Below the pieces are notes generated by a model, which searched no databases, was not told where the DNA came from, and saw only the letters and a list, made by a program, of their open reading frames with translations. A stretch of DNA of 40,834 nucleotides from Pseudoxanthomonas suwonensis (GTDB taxonomy: Bacteria > Pseudomonadota > Gammaproteobacteria > Xanthomonadales > Xanthomonadaceae), in NCBI GenBank assembly GCA_030535605.1, contig JAUNRQ010000020.1, positions 1 through 40,834 on the forward strand, written 5' to 3'. The translations under genes were made by a program, and so were the position numbers. Position 1 is the stretch's first letter. The number at the start of each line of letters is the position of its first letter. Shown piece after piece: positions 18,235 to 26,405 of this stretch.

Positions 18235-19916
18235 GGTGTTCGGGAGCGGTTGTTGACAGGGCTGGCGTCACGCAATCCGGTGCGTGCCAACAGGATCACC
18301 GGCAGCAGGCCGGCAACGACGATGAGAAGACCGGCCACGGCACCTTCCTCGTAGGTGCCGCGCGAGGCTTCGGCATACAGCCAGGTGGCCAAGGTTTCGA
18401 AGTTCAGCGGGCGCAACATCAGCGTCGCCGGCAGTTCCTTCATGCTGTCGACGAACACCAGCAACGCCGCCGCCGCCAGCGCCGGGCGCAGCAGCGGCAG
18501 GTGCACGTGCCACAGCCGCGCCGCCGGCCCATGGCCGAGGCTGGCTGCGGCCGAATCCAGCGAGCTGCCAATACGCTGGAACCCGGCCTCCAGGGTGCCG
18601 GCGGAAATCGTGAGGAAGCGCAGCGTGCAGGCCAGCACCAGCACCGCCAGCGTCCCCATCAGCCACGGACGCGGCACACCACCGACGATGCCATCCAGCC
18701 AGCCATCGAACAGTCCGACCGCCGCCAGCAGCCCCAGCGCCAGCACCGTTCCGGGCAGCGCATAGCCCAGGCTGGCCACGCGCAGCCCGGCCTGCGCCAC
18801 GCGCGGCTGGCGGCGCTGCTGGGCCAGTCGCAGTGCCCAGGCCAGAACCAGTCCGGCAACGAGGGTGGCCACGGTCGCCAGTGCGGCCACGGTCAAGGTG
18901 TTGCCCGCTGCGGCCCACAGTTGCGGCGAAATGCCGGCACCGATCTGCAGGCGTTCCCAGCTTTTCCACGCCAGGAACGCCGCGGGTGCGGCGAATCCGA
19001 GCAACACCGGCAGCGCACCGGTTGCCAGCGCGAGCCACCCGGCCAGGCCATGCAGGCGTTGCGGCTGCATCGGCCGCGGCCGTTGTCCGGCAGCGAAGCG
19101 CTGTCGACGACGGCCGAAGCGTTCCAGCAGGATCAGCGCCACCACCACCAGCAGCATCGCCAGCGCAATCTGCGCCGCACCGGACAAGTCGCCGCGCGTC
19201 ACCCAGGTGGTGTGGATCGCGACCGTCAGGGTCTGCACCCCGAGGAACTCGGAAGCACCGATGTCGTTGAGAGTTTCCAGCAAGGCCAGCGCCAGGCCGA
19301 TGGCAATCGCCGGGCGCGCCAGCGGCAGCACCACCCGGCGGAACAGCTCCCACCGCCCTGCCCCGAGGGTGCGTGCGGCCTCCATCAACCCGGCCGCTTG
19401 GGTCATGAACAATGCCCGCGTGGTGAGGTACACGTAGGGATACAGCACCAGCCCCAGCAAGCCGATGGCACCCGGCAACGAGCGGATGTCGGGCAGGCGG
19501 AAGTCGCGCGGACTGTCGATCCCCAACAACGCGCGGATGCCACCCTGCACCGGACCCAGGGGATGCAGCAGGTCGAGGTACGCAAAGGCGACGATGTAGG
19601 TCGGCACCGCCAGCGGCAGCAGCAGCATCCAGCCCAGTGCGTGGCGGCCGGGGAAGTCGTAGGCCGATACCAGCCAGGCGCTGCCGACGCCGATCACGCA
19701 GGTGACCACGCCGACGCCCAGCAGCAGCAGCACCGTGTTGAGACTGGCGCGTGGCAGCACGTGCGCCCCCAGATGCGCCCACAACCCGTCGCTGCCTTGT
19801 ACCGCCGTCCAACCCAGCGCCAGCAGCGGCAGCAATACCAGCAGCGCCAGCGTCATCGACGCCAGCGTCCAGGGCTGCAACGTGGGCCGGCGCAAGCTGC
19901 GCCGGCGCAACGGCAA
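18231..19916 (-). CDS. fbpB: Ferric iron-type ABC transporter permease (fused double permease)
   Basis: About 560 residues and some twelve membrane helices. Two permease halves in one chain carry the two EAA-type cytoplasmic loops that contact the ATPase: EAARTLGAGRWELFRRVVLP in the first half and SAAASLGHGPAARLWHVHLP in the second. This layout is typical of FbpB/AfuB iron permeases. The start is unsure. The TTG at 19916 lies immediately after the fbpA stop and gives a basic leader before helix 1, which fits coupling. The ATG at 19856 is the first ATG outside fbpA. The open frame continues into fbpA, but that part is a shadow. Confidence 0.92.
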
Positions 19917-19920
19917 GGCG

Positions 19921-20994
19921 TTACTGGTCGAAGCCAACCCGATCCACCAGCTCGCTGGCCTCGCGGCGGTGGCGGTGGATCTCGGCCAGCGGCAACGCAT
20001 CGACATTCATCGGGCCCAGTGCGGCGATCACCAGGTCCAGCTCCACCCCGGCCTTGACCGGGTACTCGTAATTGGCGTTGGCATACAGGGCCTGGGCCGC
20101 GTCGGACACCAGGTACTCCAGCAGCGTCTGCGCGTTGTCGCGGTTCGGTGCGTGCGCGGCGATCGCGGCACCGCTGATGTTGACGTGGGTACCGCCGTTG
20201 CCGGCGAAGACCGGGCGTACCACCTGGATGGCGTCCCCCCATTGCCGCTGCTCGCTGTCTTCCGGGGCGTTCTTCATCCGTCCCACGTAATAGGTGTTGG
20301 CAATCCCCACGTCGCAGATGCCGGCAAGGATGTCGCGGGCGACATCGCGGTCACCGCCAGCCGGCTTGCGTGCGAGGTTGTCCTTGACCCCACGCAGCCA
20401 GGATTCCGTGGCTTCCAGACCATCGTGGGCGATCATCGCGGCGATCAGGCTGGTGTTGTAGGGATGCTGGCCGGAGCGGATGCAGACACGGCCCTTCCAT
20501 TCCGGCTTGGCCAGGTCTTCGTAGTTGAAGCCATCGATCGCAAGGTCACGATCAGCATACAGCACGCGGTCGCGCAGCGACAGGGTGAACCACTTGCCAT
20601 CGGCGCCACGCAGGTGGGCGGGAATGGCGGCTTCCAGCGTGGCCGACTGCACCGACTGGGTCTGGCCGGCATCGACCAGATCCAGCAGGTTGCCGGTATC
20701 CACGGTCATCAACACGTCGGCGCGCGAGCGCGCACCCTCGGCGGCAAGGCGCTCCAGCAGCCCGTCCTTGAGGAACACGGTGTTGACCCTGATGCCGGAG
20801 TCGCGCGTGAATGCATCCAGCAAGGGCTGGATCAGTCCCGGCTCGCGGGTGGTGTACAGGTTCACTTCGCCGGCTGCGACGGCTGCGTCGGCGGGAGCAG
20901 CGTCGGCGGACGGGTCCGGCGTGCGGCTGCAGGCAAGCAGGACGGTTGCGGCAAGCACGGTGGCGAAAAGGTGACGCTGGCGCATGACGCGCAT
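19921..20994 (-). CDS. fbpA: Ferric iron-type ABC transporter, substrate-binding lipoprotein
   Basis: A 357-residue periplasmic binding protein. It has a lipoprotein signal (LAATVLLAC, Cys22) rather than a plain signal peptide, an Ala/Asp-rich linker, then the binding domain starting GEVNLYTTREPGLIQPLLDAF, typical for iron-binding FbpA/FutA/IdiA proteins. The adjacent tyrosines in NTYYVGRM match the two Tyr iron ligands of this family. Other family segments are SRADVLMTVDTGNL and CDVGIANTYY. GGAG precedes the ATG at 20994. A Fur-like box covers its promoter, which supports iron as the substrate over thiamine or phosphonate. Confidence 0.94.
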   Translation of the reverse strand: MRVMRQRHLFATVLAATVLLACSRTPDPSADAAPADAAVAAGEVNLYTTREPGLIQPLLDAFTRDSGIRVNTVFLKDGLLERLAAEGARSRADVLMTVDTGNLLDLVDAGQTQSVQSATLEAAIPAHLRGADGKWFTLSLRDRVLYADRDLAIDGFNYEDLAKPEWKGRVCIRSGQHPYNTSLIAAMIAHDGLEATESWLRGVKDNLARKPAGGDRDVARDILAGICDVGIANTYYVGRMKNAPEDSEQRQWGDAIQVVRPVFAGNGGTHVNISGAAIAAHAPNRDNAQTLLEYLVSDAAQALYANANYEYPVKAGVELDLVIAALGPMNVDALPLAEIHRHRREASELVDRVGFDQ

Positions 20995-21029
20995 GGAGTC
21001 TCCGGTGGGCACAGGGCCCGATGTGGTGT

Positions 21030-21067
21030 CAAATGCGAATTATACGCATTTGCAATCCCGATGACAG
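21030..21067 (-). promoter_or_regulatory. fbpABC promoter with overlapping Fur-like box
   Basis: Read leftward: CTGTCA (-35, 21062-21067), 17-bp spacer, perfect TATAAT (-10, 21039-21044). Centred on 21041 is an inverted repeat with perfect 8-base arms CAAATGCG / CGCATTTG (21030-21037, 21045-21052). Its 7-1-7 core TGCGAAT-T-ATACGCA closely follows the Fur half-site pattern TGAGAATnATTCTCA. Fur-Fe2+ bound here would block the -10. Confidence 0.75.
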
Positions 21068-21092
21068 CCCCTGCCCGCACTGGTTCATCCCA

Positions 21093-22145
21093 TCAAGCGC
21101 GGACGCTTGCCGGCGGCCACAACAGCATGGCGTCGCCATAACTGAAGAACCGGTAGCGCCGGGCGATGGCATGGGCATAGGCATCGAGGATCCGCTGGCG
21201 ACCGGCGAATGCCGACACCAGCATCAGCAGCGTGCTCTCGGGCAGGTGGAAGTTGGTCAGCAGCCCGTCCACGCTGTGGATGCGGTGCCCGGGGACGATG
21301 AAGATGCTGGTCTCGCCGGCGAACGGCTGCAGCGTCGGCGTGCCGGTGTCGTCCGCTTGCAATGCACTTTCCAGTGCCCGCAGCACCGTGGTACCCACCG
21401 CAATGACGCGACCACCGCGTGCGCGGGTGTCTTGCACCTGCTGCACCAGTCCGGCACCGACCTCGATGCGTTCGCTGTGCATCCGATGCTCGCGCACGTC
21501 GTCCACGCGCATCGGCTGGAACGTGCCGGCACCCACATGCAGGGTGACGTGGCCGCACTGCACGCCGGCACTCTGCATCGCCTGCAACAGGGGTTCGTCG
21601 AAGTGCAGGCCGGCGGTCGGCGCGGCGACGGCGCCGGGGGTACGCGCGAACACGGTCTGGTATCGCTCGTCGTCGCCGGCATCGGCGGCACGGGTGATGT
21701 ACGGCGGCAGCGGCAAGCGGCCGGCCCTGGCCAGATACGCATCCAGCGGACCTCCGACGTGGAAACGCAGCACATGAAACGCGCCGTCGCGGCCAAGGAC
21801 TTCGGCCTCGCCCCCGGCGTCCAGGGCAATGCGGCTGCCGGCCTTCGGCGTCTTGCTGGCGCCGATCTGTGCACGCGCCACGTTGTCCGGAAGCAACCGT
21901 TCGATCAGGATTTCGACGCGCCCACCGGTGGCCTTCAGCCCGAACAGGCGCGCGGGGATCACCCGGGTGTCGTTGAACACCAGCAGGTCACCGGCGCGCA
22001 ACAGACCGGGCAAGTCGCGCATGCCGCGATCTTCGAACGGTCCATGCGCCGGCACCAGCAGCAGGCGGCTGGCGGAACGCTCGGCCAGCGGTAGCTGGGC
22101 AATGAGCTCCGGCGGCAGGTCGAAGTGGAAGTCGGATTTCTTCAT
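21093..22145 (-). CDS. queA: S-adenosylmethionine:tRNA ribosyltransferase-isomerase
   Basis: Transfers the ribosyl part of S-adenosylmethionine to preQ1 in tRNA, giving epoxyqueuosine. The 350-residue length is standard. Family segments are [22 protein letters not shown] at the start, [38 protein letters not shown] and [19 protein letters not shown] near the end. A small GGGATT/AATCCC stem (22151-22169) lies just upstream. It is 62 nt downstream of the Lrp-type gene. The iron transporter genes that follow separate it from tgt. Confidence 0.97.
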   Translation of the reverse strand: MKKSDFHFDLPPELIAQLPLAERSASRLLLVPAHGPFEDRGMRDLPGLLRAGDLLVFNDTRVIPARLFGLKATGGRVEILIERLLPDNVARAQIGASKTPKAGSRIALDAGGEAEVLGRDGAFHVLRFHVGGPLDAYLARAGRLPLPPYITRAADAGDDERYQTVFARTPGAVAAPTAGLHFDEPLLQAMQSAGVQCGHVTLHVGAGTFQPMRVDDVREHRMHSERIEVGAGLVQQVQDTRARGGRVIAVGTTVLRALESALQADDTGTPTLQPFAGETSIFIVPGHRIHSVDGLLTNFHLPESTLLMLVSAFAGRQRILDAYAHAIARRYRFFSYGDAMLLWPPASVRA

Positions 22146-22207
22146 GGCGGGGGATTTTCAACCAATCCCGCACCTTCCGCAGCGCCCGCGCCCCGATTTC
22201 ACGGTTC

Positions 22208-22639
22208 TCAGCGTTCGAACTTGGTCGACAGCACGATCGCGGTGGTGGTGCGTTCCACCCCGTCCAGCAGGCCGATGCGGTCGGTCAGTGCATCCATGGC
22301 CTCGACGTTTTCCGCCACGCCCATGGCCACCAGGTCCCACGGGCCACTGACCGAATGCAGGCTGCGGATCTCGGGCATGGCATGGAGCGCCTGGACCACC
22401 GCCGGTGCGTGGCGTGGCAGCACGGTCACGAGGATATGGGCGCGGATATGGCCGTGTTCGGCGGCGTCGCTGACGCGCACGGTAAAACCGGCGATGATCC
22501 CGTCACGCTGCAGCCGCTCGATGCGGCTTTGCACCGTCGTGCGTGACACCCCGAGCCGGCGCGCGATCTCCGCCGTCGAGGCACGCGCGTTCTCGCGCAA
22601 CAGGCTGAGCAGTTGCAGATCGGCAGGCGAAACCTTCAT
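22208..22639 (-). CDS. Lrp/AsnC-family transcriptional regulator
   Basis: A 143-residue regulator: an N-terminal winged helix-turn-helix (DLQLLSLLRENARASTAEIARRLGVSRTTVQSRIERLQRDGII, residues about 7-50) and a C-terminal RAM ligand-binding domain (IRAHILVTVLPRHAPAVVQAL to the end). Such proteins form dimers and octamers that sense amino acids. The ATG at 22639 has AGGA eight bases upstream; two more ATGs at 22645 and 22648 are possible. It diverges from a class-III aminotransferase, and a palindrome between them is a good operator candidate, so the aminotransferase is its most likely target. Confidence 0.94.
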   Translation of the reverse strand: MKVSPADLQLLSLLRENARASTAEIARRLGVSRTTVQSRIERLQRDGIIAGFTVRVSDAAEHGHIRAHILVTVLPRHAPAVVQALHAMPEIRSLHSVSGPWDLVAMGVAENVEAMDALTDRIGLLDGVERTTTAIVLSTKFER

Positions 22640-22663
22640 GGCCATCATCCTGAATGGGGAAAT

Positions 22664-22680
22664 ATCGTCGAATCGACGAT
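22664..22680. promoter_or_regulatory. Candidate Lrp-type operator palindrome
   Basis: ATCGTCG-AAT-CGACGAT, a perfect 7-3-7 inverted repeat 25 bp upstream of the regulator start, with related TCGTCGG and CGACGATG half-sites at 22694-22700 and 22717-22724. Lrp-family proteins bind such multiple dyad sites in divergent promoters. Confidence 0.5.
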
Positions 22681-22731
22681 CCAGCCTCGTATTTCGTCGG
22701 ACTGGGGACTACCGAACGACGATGCATGTTC

Positions 22732-22737
22732 GATAAT
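22732..22737 (+). promoter_or_regulatory. Candidate -10 of the aminotransferase gene
   Basis: GATAAT, 31 bases before the ATG. The -35 position (around 22709-22714) does not resemble TTGACA, consistent with a promoter that needs an activator. Confidence 0.4.
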
Positions 22738-22768
22738 GAGGGATTGTCCCTGAATCATTGGAGTCCGC

Positions 22769-24256
22769 ATGTCCATCCTCGACACCCTCGCGCCATTGCG
22801 CGCCCACGGCCGGATCCGCACCCACGGCCTGGATGACGCGACGGTGGAGCGCTTCGCCGCCAGCCATCCGCAACTGGCGGAGGCCGCCAACGCCGCCGCG
22901 CGCGAGTACGCGGCGATCAAGGACAGCGACGCGGACTTGCTGGACCTGGATGAAAACACCCAGGCCGAGCGCCTGCAGGCCGGCTTCGTGAACTTCTATT
23001 CGGCCGACACCGTCAACCCGTATGTGGCGCTGGCCGCGCGTGGGCCGTGGATCATCACCCTCAAGGGCGCGGTGCTGCACGATTCCGGTGGCTACGGCAT
23101 GCTCGGCCTCGGCCACACGCCGGAAGCGGTGATTGCCGCCATGGCCAAGCCGCAGGTGATGGCCAACATCATGACGCCCAACATCGCCCAATTGAAGTTC
23201 GACCGGGCGATGCGCGAGGAAATCGGCCAGACCCGGGGCGGCTGCCCGTATGCGTCCTTCATGTGCCTGAACTCCGGCTCCGAGTCTGTCTCGCTGGCAT
23301 CGCGGATCGTCGATGCCAATGCCAAGTCGATGACCGACGAAGGTGCCCGCCACGCCGGCAAGGCGATCAAGCGGCTGGTGGTCAAGGGCGCGTTCCACGG
23401 CCGGACCGAGCGCCCTGCCCTGTATTCGGATTCCACCCGCACGACCTACCAGAAGTTCCTTGCCAGCTACCGCGACGAGGACTCGGTGATCACCGTTCCC
23501 CCCTACGACGAGGACGCACTGCGCCAGGTGTTTGCCGACGCCGACGCCAACGGCTGGTTCATCGAAGCGATGTTCATGGAACCGGTGATGGGGGAAGGTG
23601 ACCCGGGCCGCGCGGTGCCGCGCGCGTTCTACGACCTGGCCCGCGAGCTGACCAGCGCCCACGGTGCCCTGCTGCTGATGGACTCCATCCAGGCGGGCCT
23701 GCGTGCCACCGGCTACCTGTCGATCGTCGATTATCCGGGCTTCGAGGACTGCACCGCGCCGGACCTGGAGACCTTCTCCAAGGCGCTCAACGCCGGCCAG
23801 TTCCCGCTGTCGGTCGTCGCCGCCACCGAGCACGCCGCCGGCATCTACCAGCGTGGCCTGTACGGCAACACCATGACCGCCAACCCGCGCGCCCTGGACG
23901 TGGCTTGTGCGGTGCTGGCAAGCCTGACGCCGGAGATGCGCGCCAACATCCGCGAACGCGGTGCCGAAGCGGTGCGCAAGCTCGAAGCGCTGCAGGGCGA
24001 ACTGGACGGTTTGATCACCAAGGTCCAGGGCACCGGTCTGCTGTTCTCCTGCGAACTGGCCGATGGCTTCAAGGGCTACGGTGCGGGCAGCACGGAAGAA
24101 TGGATGCGCGAGAACGGGATCGGCGTGATCCACGGCGGCGCCAACTCGCTGCGCTTCACCCCGCACTTCGCCTTCGACGCCGAAGAGCTCGACCTGCTGG
24201 TGACGATGATCCGTCGCGCGCTGCAGGAAGGTCCGCGCCAGGCCAAGGCCGCCTGA
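22769..24256 (+). CDS. Class-III pyridoxal-phosphate aminotransferase, substrate unknown
   Basis: A 495-residue enzyme of the ornithine/lysine/4-aminobutyrate transaminase fold. Markers are GPWIITLKGAVLHDSGGYGMLGLGH near 90-115, LNSGSESVSLASR (PLP phosphate region), FHGRTERPALYSD, and TFSKALNAGQFPLS with the PLP lysine. The usual DEVQ(T/S)G motif reads LLLMDSIQAGLRATG: the Asp that holds the pyridine nitrogen is kept but Glu is replaced by Ser, which sets it apart from standard class-III members. An N-terminal extension of about 70 residues is helical. A divergent Lrp-type gene suggests amino-acid control. I cannot name the substrate; a diamine, lysine or omega-amino acid is plausible. Confidence 0.88.
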   Translation: MSILDTLAPLRAHGRIRTHGLDDATVERFAASHPQLAEAANAAAREYAAIKDSDADLLDLDENTQAERLQAGFVNFYSADTVNPYVALAARGPWIITLKGAVLHDSGGYGMLGLGHTPEAVIAAMAKPQVMANIMTPNIAQLKFDRAMREEIGQTRGGCPYASFMCLNSGSESVSLASRIVDANAKSMTDEGARHAGKAIKRLVVKGAFHGRTERPALYSDSTRTTYQKFLASYRDEDSVITVPPYDEDALRQVFADADANGWFIEAMFMEPVMGEGDPGRAVPRAFYDLARELTSAHGALLLMDSIQAGLRATGYLSIVDYPGFEDCTAPDLETFSKALNAGQFPLSVVAATEHAAGIYQRGLYGNTMTANPRALDVACAVLASLTPEMRANIRERGAEAVRKLEALQGELDGLITKVQGTGLLFSCELADGFKGYGAGSTEEWMRENGIGVIHGGANSLRFTPHFAFDAEELDLLVTMIRRALQEGPRQAKAA

Positions 24257-24273
24257 GCGACCGCGCGCCCAGC

Positions 24274-24295
24274 CGAGCGGAGGTTGCTCCGCTCG
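24274..24295. terminator. Perfect hairpin after the aminotransferase gene
   Basis: A 9-bp stem CGAGCGGAG / CTCCGCTCG with loop GTTG, 18 nt after the stop at 24256. No T-tract follows. The neighbouring bases to 24345 hold further GGAGCGG and CACGCTTCGC repeats, and a similar palindrome occurs at 31812-31829, so this may be a REP-type element acting as a transcript end. Confidence 0.5.
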
Positions 24296-24414
24296 TGCTG
24301 GCACACGCTTCGCATCGCCTCTCGGAGCGGATCACGCTTCGCCCGACGTTGCCATTGGCGCGGGAATCAGCGGCGCGTCACCGGCAATGCAGGGCAGCGG
24401 CTTGCCCATCACCA

Positions 24415-25062
24415 TCACGGACGTGCCGTCGGCACGAACCGCCGCAGGCTGTCGTCGATCAGCCGACGTGCTTCTGCGGCATCGCCCCAGCCATGCAGTT
24501 CGACCTGCTTGCCAACGTCCGGCAATTGCTTGTAGACGCGGAAGAAGGCCTCGATGCGCTGGCGATCCATCACCGGCAGATCGGTCAGATCGCGGATGCC
24601 GGCATAGCTGGGGTCCACCGAATCCACCGGCACACCGACGATCTTCTCGTCCGCCTCGCCAGCATCGACCATCCGCAGCACCCCGACGGGCCGGAAGCGG
24701 ATCAGGCTGCCCGGGTGCAGCGGTGCCCGCGTCAGCACCAGCGCGTCCAGGGCATCGCCGTCGCCAGCAAGGCTGCGGGGGATCGACCCGTAGTTCGCCG
24801 GGTAGGCCATCGGCATCGCCAGGAACCGATCCACGTGCAACAGCCCGTCGTCGGCACCGATTTCGTATTTGGTGAAGCTGCCGGCCGGAATCTCCACGGC
24901 CAGCAGCACCTCGGCCGGTGCCTCCTCCGGCTGCGTGGCATGGAACGGATGCACCCATTGCGTGGGCGCCGCATGTGCGCTGGCGGCAAGCCCTGCCAGC
25001 AACAGCCCGGCGGTCAGGTGCGGAGCGAAGCGTCGGGACAGGCGCATGGACGTGTTCGTCAT
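24415..25062 (-). CDS. ppa: Inorganic pyrophosphatase with signal peptide (exported)
   Basis: A family I pyrophosphatase, 215 residues, that hydrolyses diphosphate to two phosphates with Mg2+. The catalytic set of E. coli Ppa can be matched in order: FTKYEI, VDRF, YPANYG, DGDALDALV (three Asp), the Asp and Lys of DAGEADEKIVGVP, and YKQL. Unlike ordinary cytoplasmic Ppa it starts with a signal sequence (MRLSRRFAPHLTAGLLLAGLAASAHA, cut before APTQW), so it should act in the periplasm or outside. The start may be the ATG at 25062 or 25047. It is the third gene of the leftward phosphatase-phytase series, 64 nt after the phytase. Confidence 0.93.
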   Translation of the reverse strand: MTNTSMRLSRRFAPHLTAGLLLAGLAASAHAAPTQWVHPFHATQPEEAPAEVLLAVEIPAGSFTKYEIGADDGLLHVDRFLAMPMAYPANYGSIPRSLAGDGDALDALVLTRAPLHPGSLIRFRPVGVLRMVDAGEADEKIVGVPVDSVDPSYAGIRDLTDLPVMDRQRIEAFFRVYKQLPDVGKQVELHGWGDAAEARRLIDDSLRRFVPTARP

Positions 25063-25126
25063 TGCAGGTCGTGGGCTGGTACATCCGACGTGACGGCCGC
25101 CACGCCGGATGCGGATCATGCCAGGG

Positions 25127-26266
25127 TCACTCGGCCGCGCACTTGGGAAGTGACAACGCGGTGGCCAGCGCCCGCCAGTCGAAGGCGACTGCGCCCTGGT
25201 CGTCATGCACGGCGTACAACGCGCCTTCCGGGAACCGTTCACTGGCCTGCGGATCCAGCCAGATGCCGTCGGTATTGGCCACCTTCGCACCACGGAACGA
25301 ACCCACATGGGCGAACGACTGGCGCTCGAACAGGTGGAACACGCTGTGGTCCTTGCCCTGCTGGGTGCCGATCCACCAGCCGGAGCCATCGCCACAGGTC
25401 TTCAGGGAAAGCCCCTCGGCCTGCGCCTGGAACGTCTCCTTGCCGATGACTTGTCCGGTGAAGTTGCCTTCAAGATCATAGACCTTGACCTCGTTGGCGT
25501 ACTCCTCGTCTTCCTCGGCGATCAGCAAACGGTTGTTGGCGGCATCGCCCCACAGCGATTCGACCACCCGAAGCGCGCCGAGCTCGCTGGTATCGCCATA
25601 GGTACCCACCAGCGTCGCGTTGGCAGTGGTGCCATCGACGGTGACACGATAGTGACGCACGCGACGATCCAGCTCCGTCAGTGGTGGCGCAATGTCCTTG
25701 TCCAGGCCATCGGTACCGCCGGTGTACGAGTCGGTGACATACAGCGCGTAACCACCATCGGTCTTGTCGACCCAGCCGCCGTAGGGCTTGACCAGCTCGT
25801 CGGTACCGAAGCTGAGCAACGGCTCGAAGGAAGGCAGTCGCAGCACCTGCACGCGGCGGTTGTCGCGTTCGATGACGAACGCCAGGTCGTCGGCGATGAC
25901 GATGCCGTTGGGGCGCTTGAACTGGCCCGGACCATCGCCGCGCACGCCGAAGCTGCGCAGGGTCTCGCCGGTCTGGCCGTCGTACACCACCAGCTTGTCG
26001 GTGCTCTTGGCGGTCGCCAGCACCCACACCGCGCCGTCGCCGGCACGCCAGCTGGCCAGCGAATCGATGTTGTCTTCAGGCGTCATCACTGTGCTGAACG
26101 CCTCGGCCACGGTGACCAGATCGGCGACGTCGGCACTTTCGCTCGCGCTGACCCGTGCATCGGAGTCTGCGGTGACGGGCGTGCTCGGCTGGCGGTCGCA
26201 GGCAGCGAGACCCAGGGTGATGGCAAGGGCCAGCGCCAGAGGGCGCGGGGAAGGGTCAAGGAACAT
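25127..26266 (-). CDS. Beta-propeller phytase, lipoprotein
   Basis: A 379-residue enzyme predicted to remove phosphates stepwise from inositol hexakisphosphate in a Ca2+-dependent manner. The lipobox LGLAAC (Cys23) places it on a membrane facing the periplasm or surface. Propeller blades can be followed as repeated strand/turn units: VWVLATAKSTDKLVVYD, GPGQFKRPNGIVIADDLAFVIERDNRRVQVLRL, GGYALYVTDS and RLLIAEEDEEYANEVKVYDLEG. The C-terminal part, with AEGLSLKT, WWIGTQQGKDHSVFHLFERQ, NTDGIWL and FPEGALYAVHDDQG, closely follows known beta-propeller phytases. The ATG at 26266 has GGAG six bases upstream. It lies between the phosphatase and pyrophosphatase genes on the same strand. Confidence 0.9.
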   Translation of the reverse strand: MFLDPSPRPLALALAITLGLAACDRQPSTPVTADSDARVSASESADVADLVTVAEAFSTVMTPEDNIDSLASWRAGDGAVWVLATAKSTDKLVVYDGQTGETLRSFGVRGDGPGQFKRPNGIVIADDLAFVIERDNRRVQVLRLPSFEPLLSFGTDELVKPYGGWVDKTDGGYALYVTDSYTGGTDGLDKDIAPPLTELDRRVRHYRVTVDGTTANATLVGTYGDTSELGALRVVESLWGDAANNRLLIAEEDEEYANEVKVYDLEGNFTGQVIGKETFQAQAEGLSLKTCGDGSGWWIGTQQGKDHSVFHLFERQSFAHVGSFRGAKVANTDGIWLDPQASERFPEGALYAVHDDQGAVAFDWRALATALSLPKCAAE

Positions 26267-26405
26267 CGAAAACTCCAATTGCAGAAACGAAGGGAAACGG
26301 TTGGAAAAGCAGGTCTGTGGATGCCGGCACCCGCCAGCGCGGCGAAGCTCTTCACTGCGCGGATCGGGGCCGGCCAGCGGTCGCTTGCGTCGCACGTTCG
26401 GCGAC

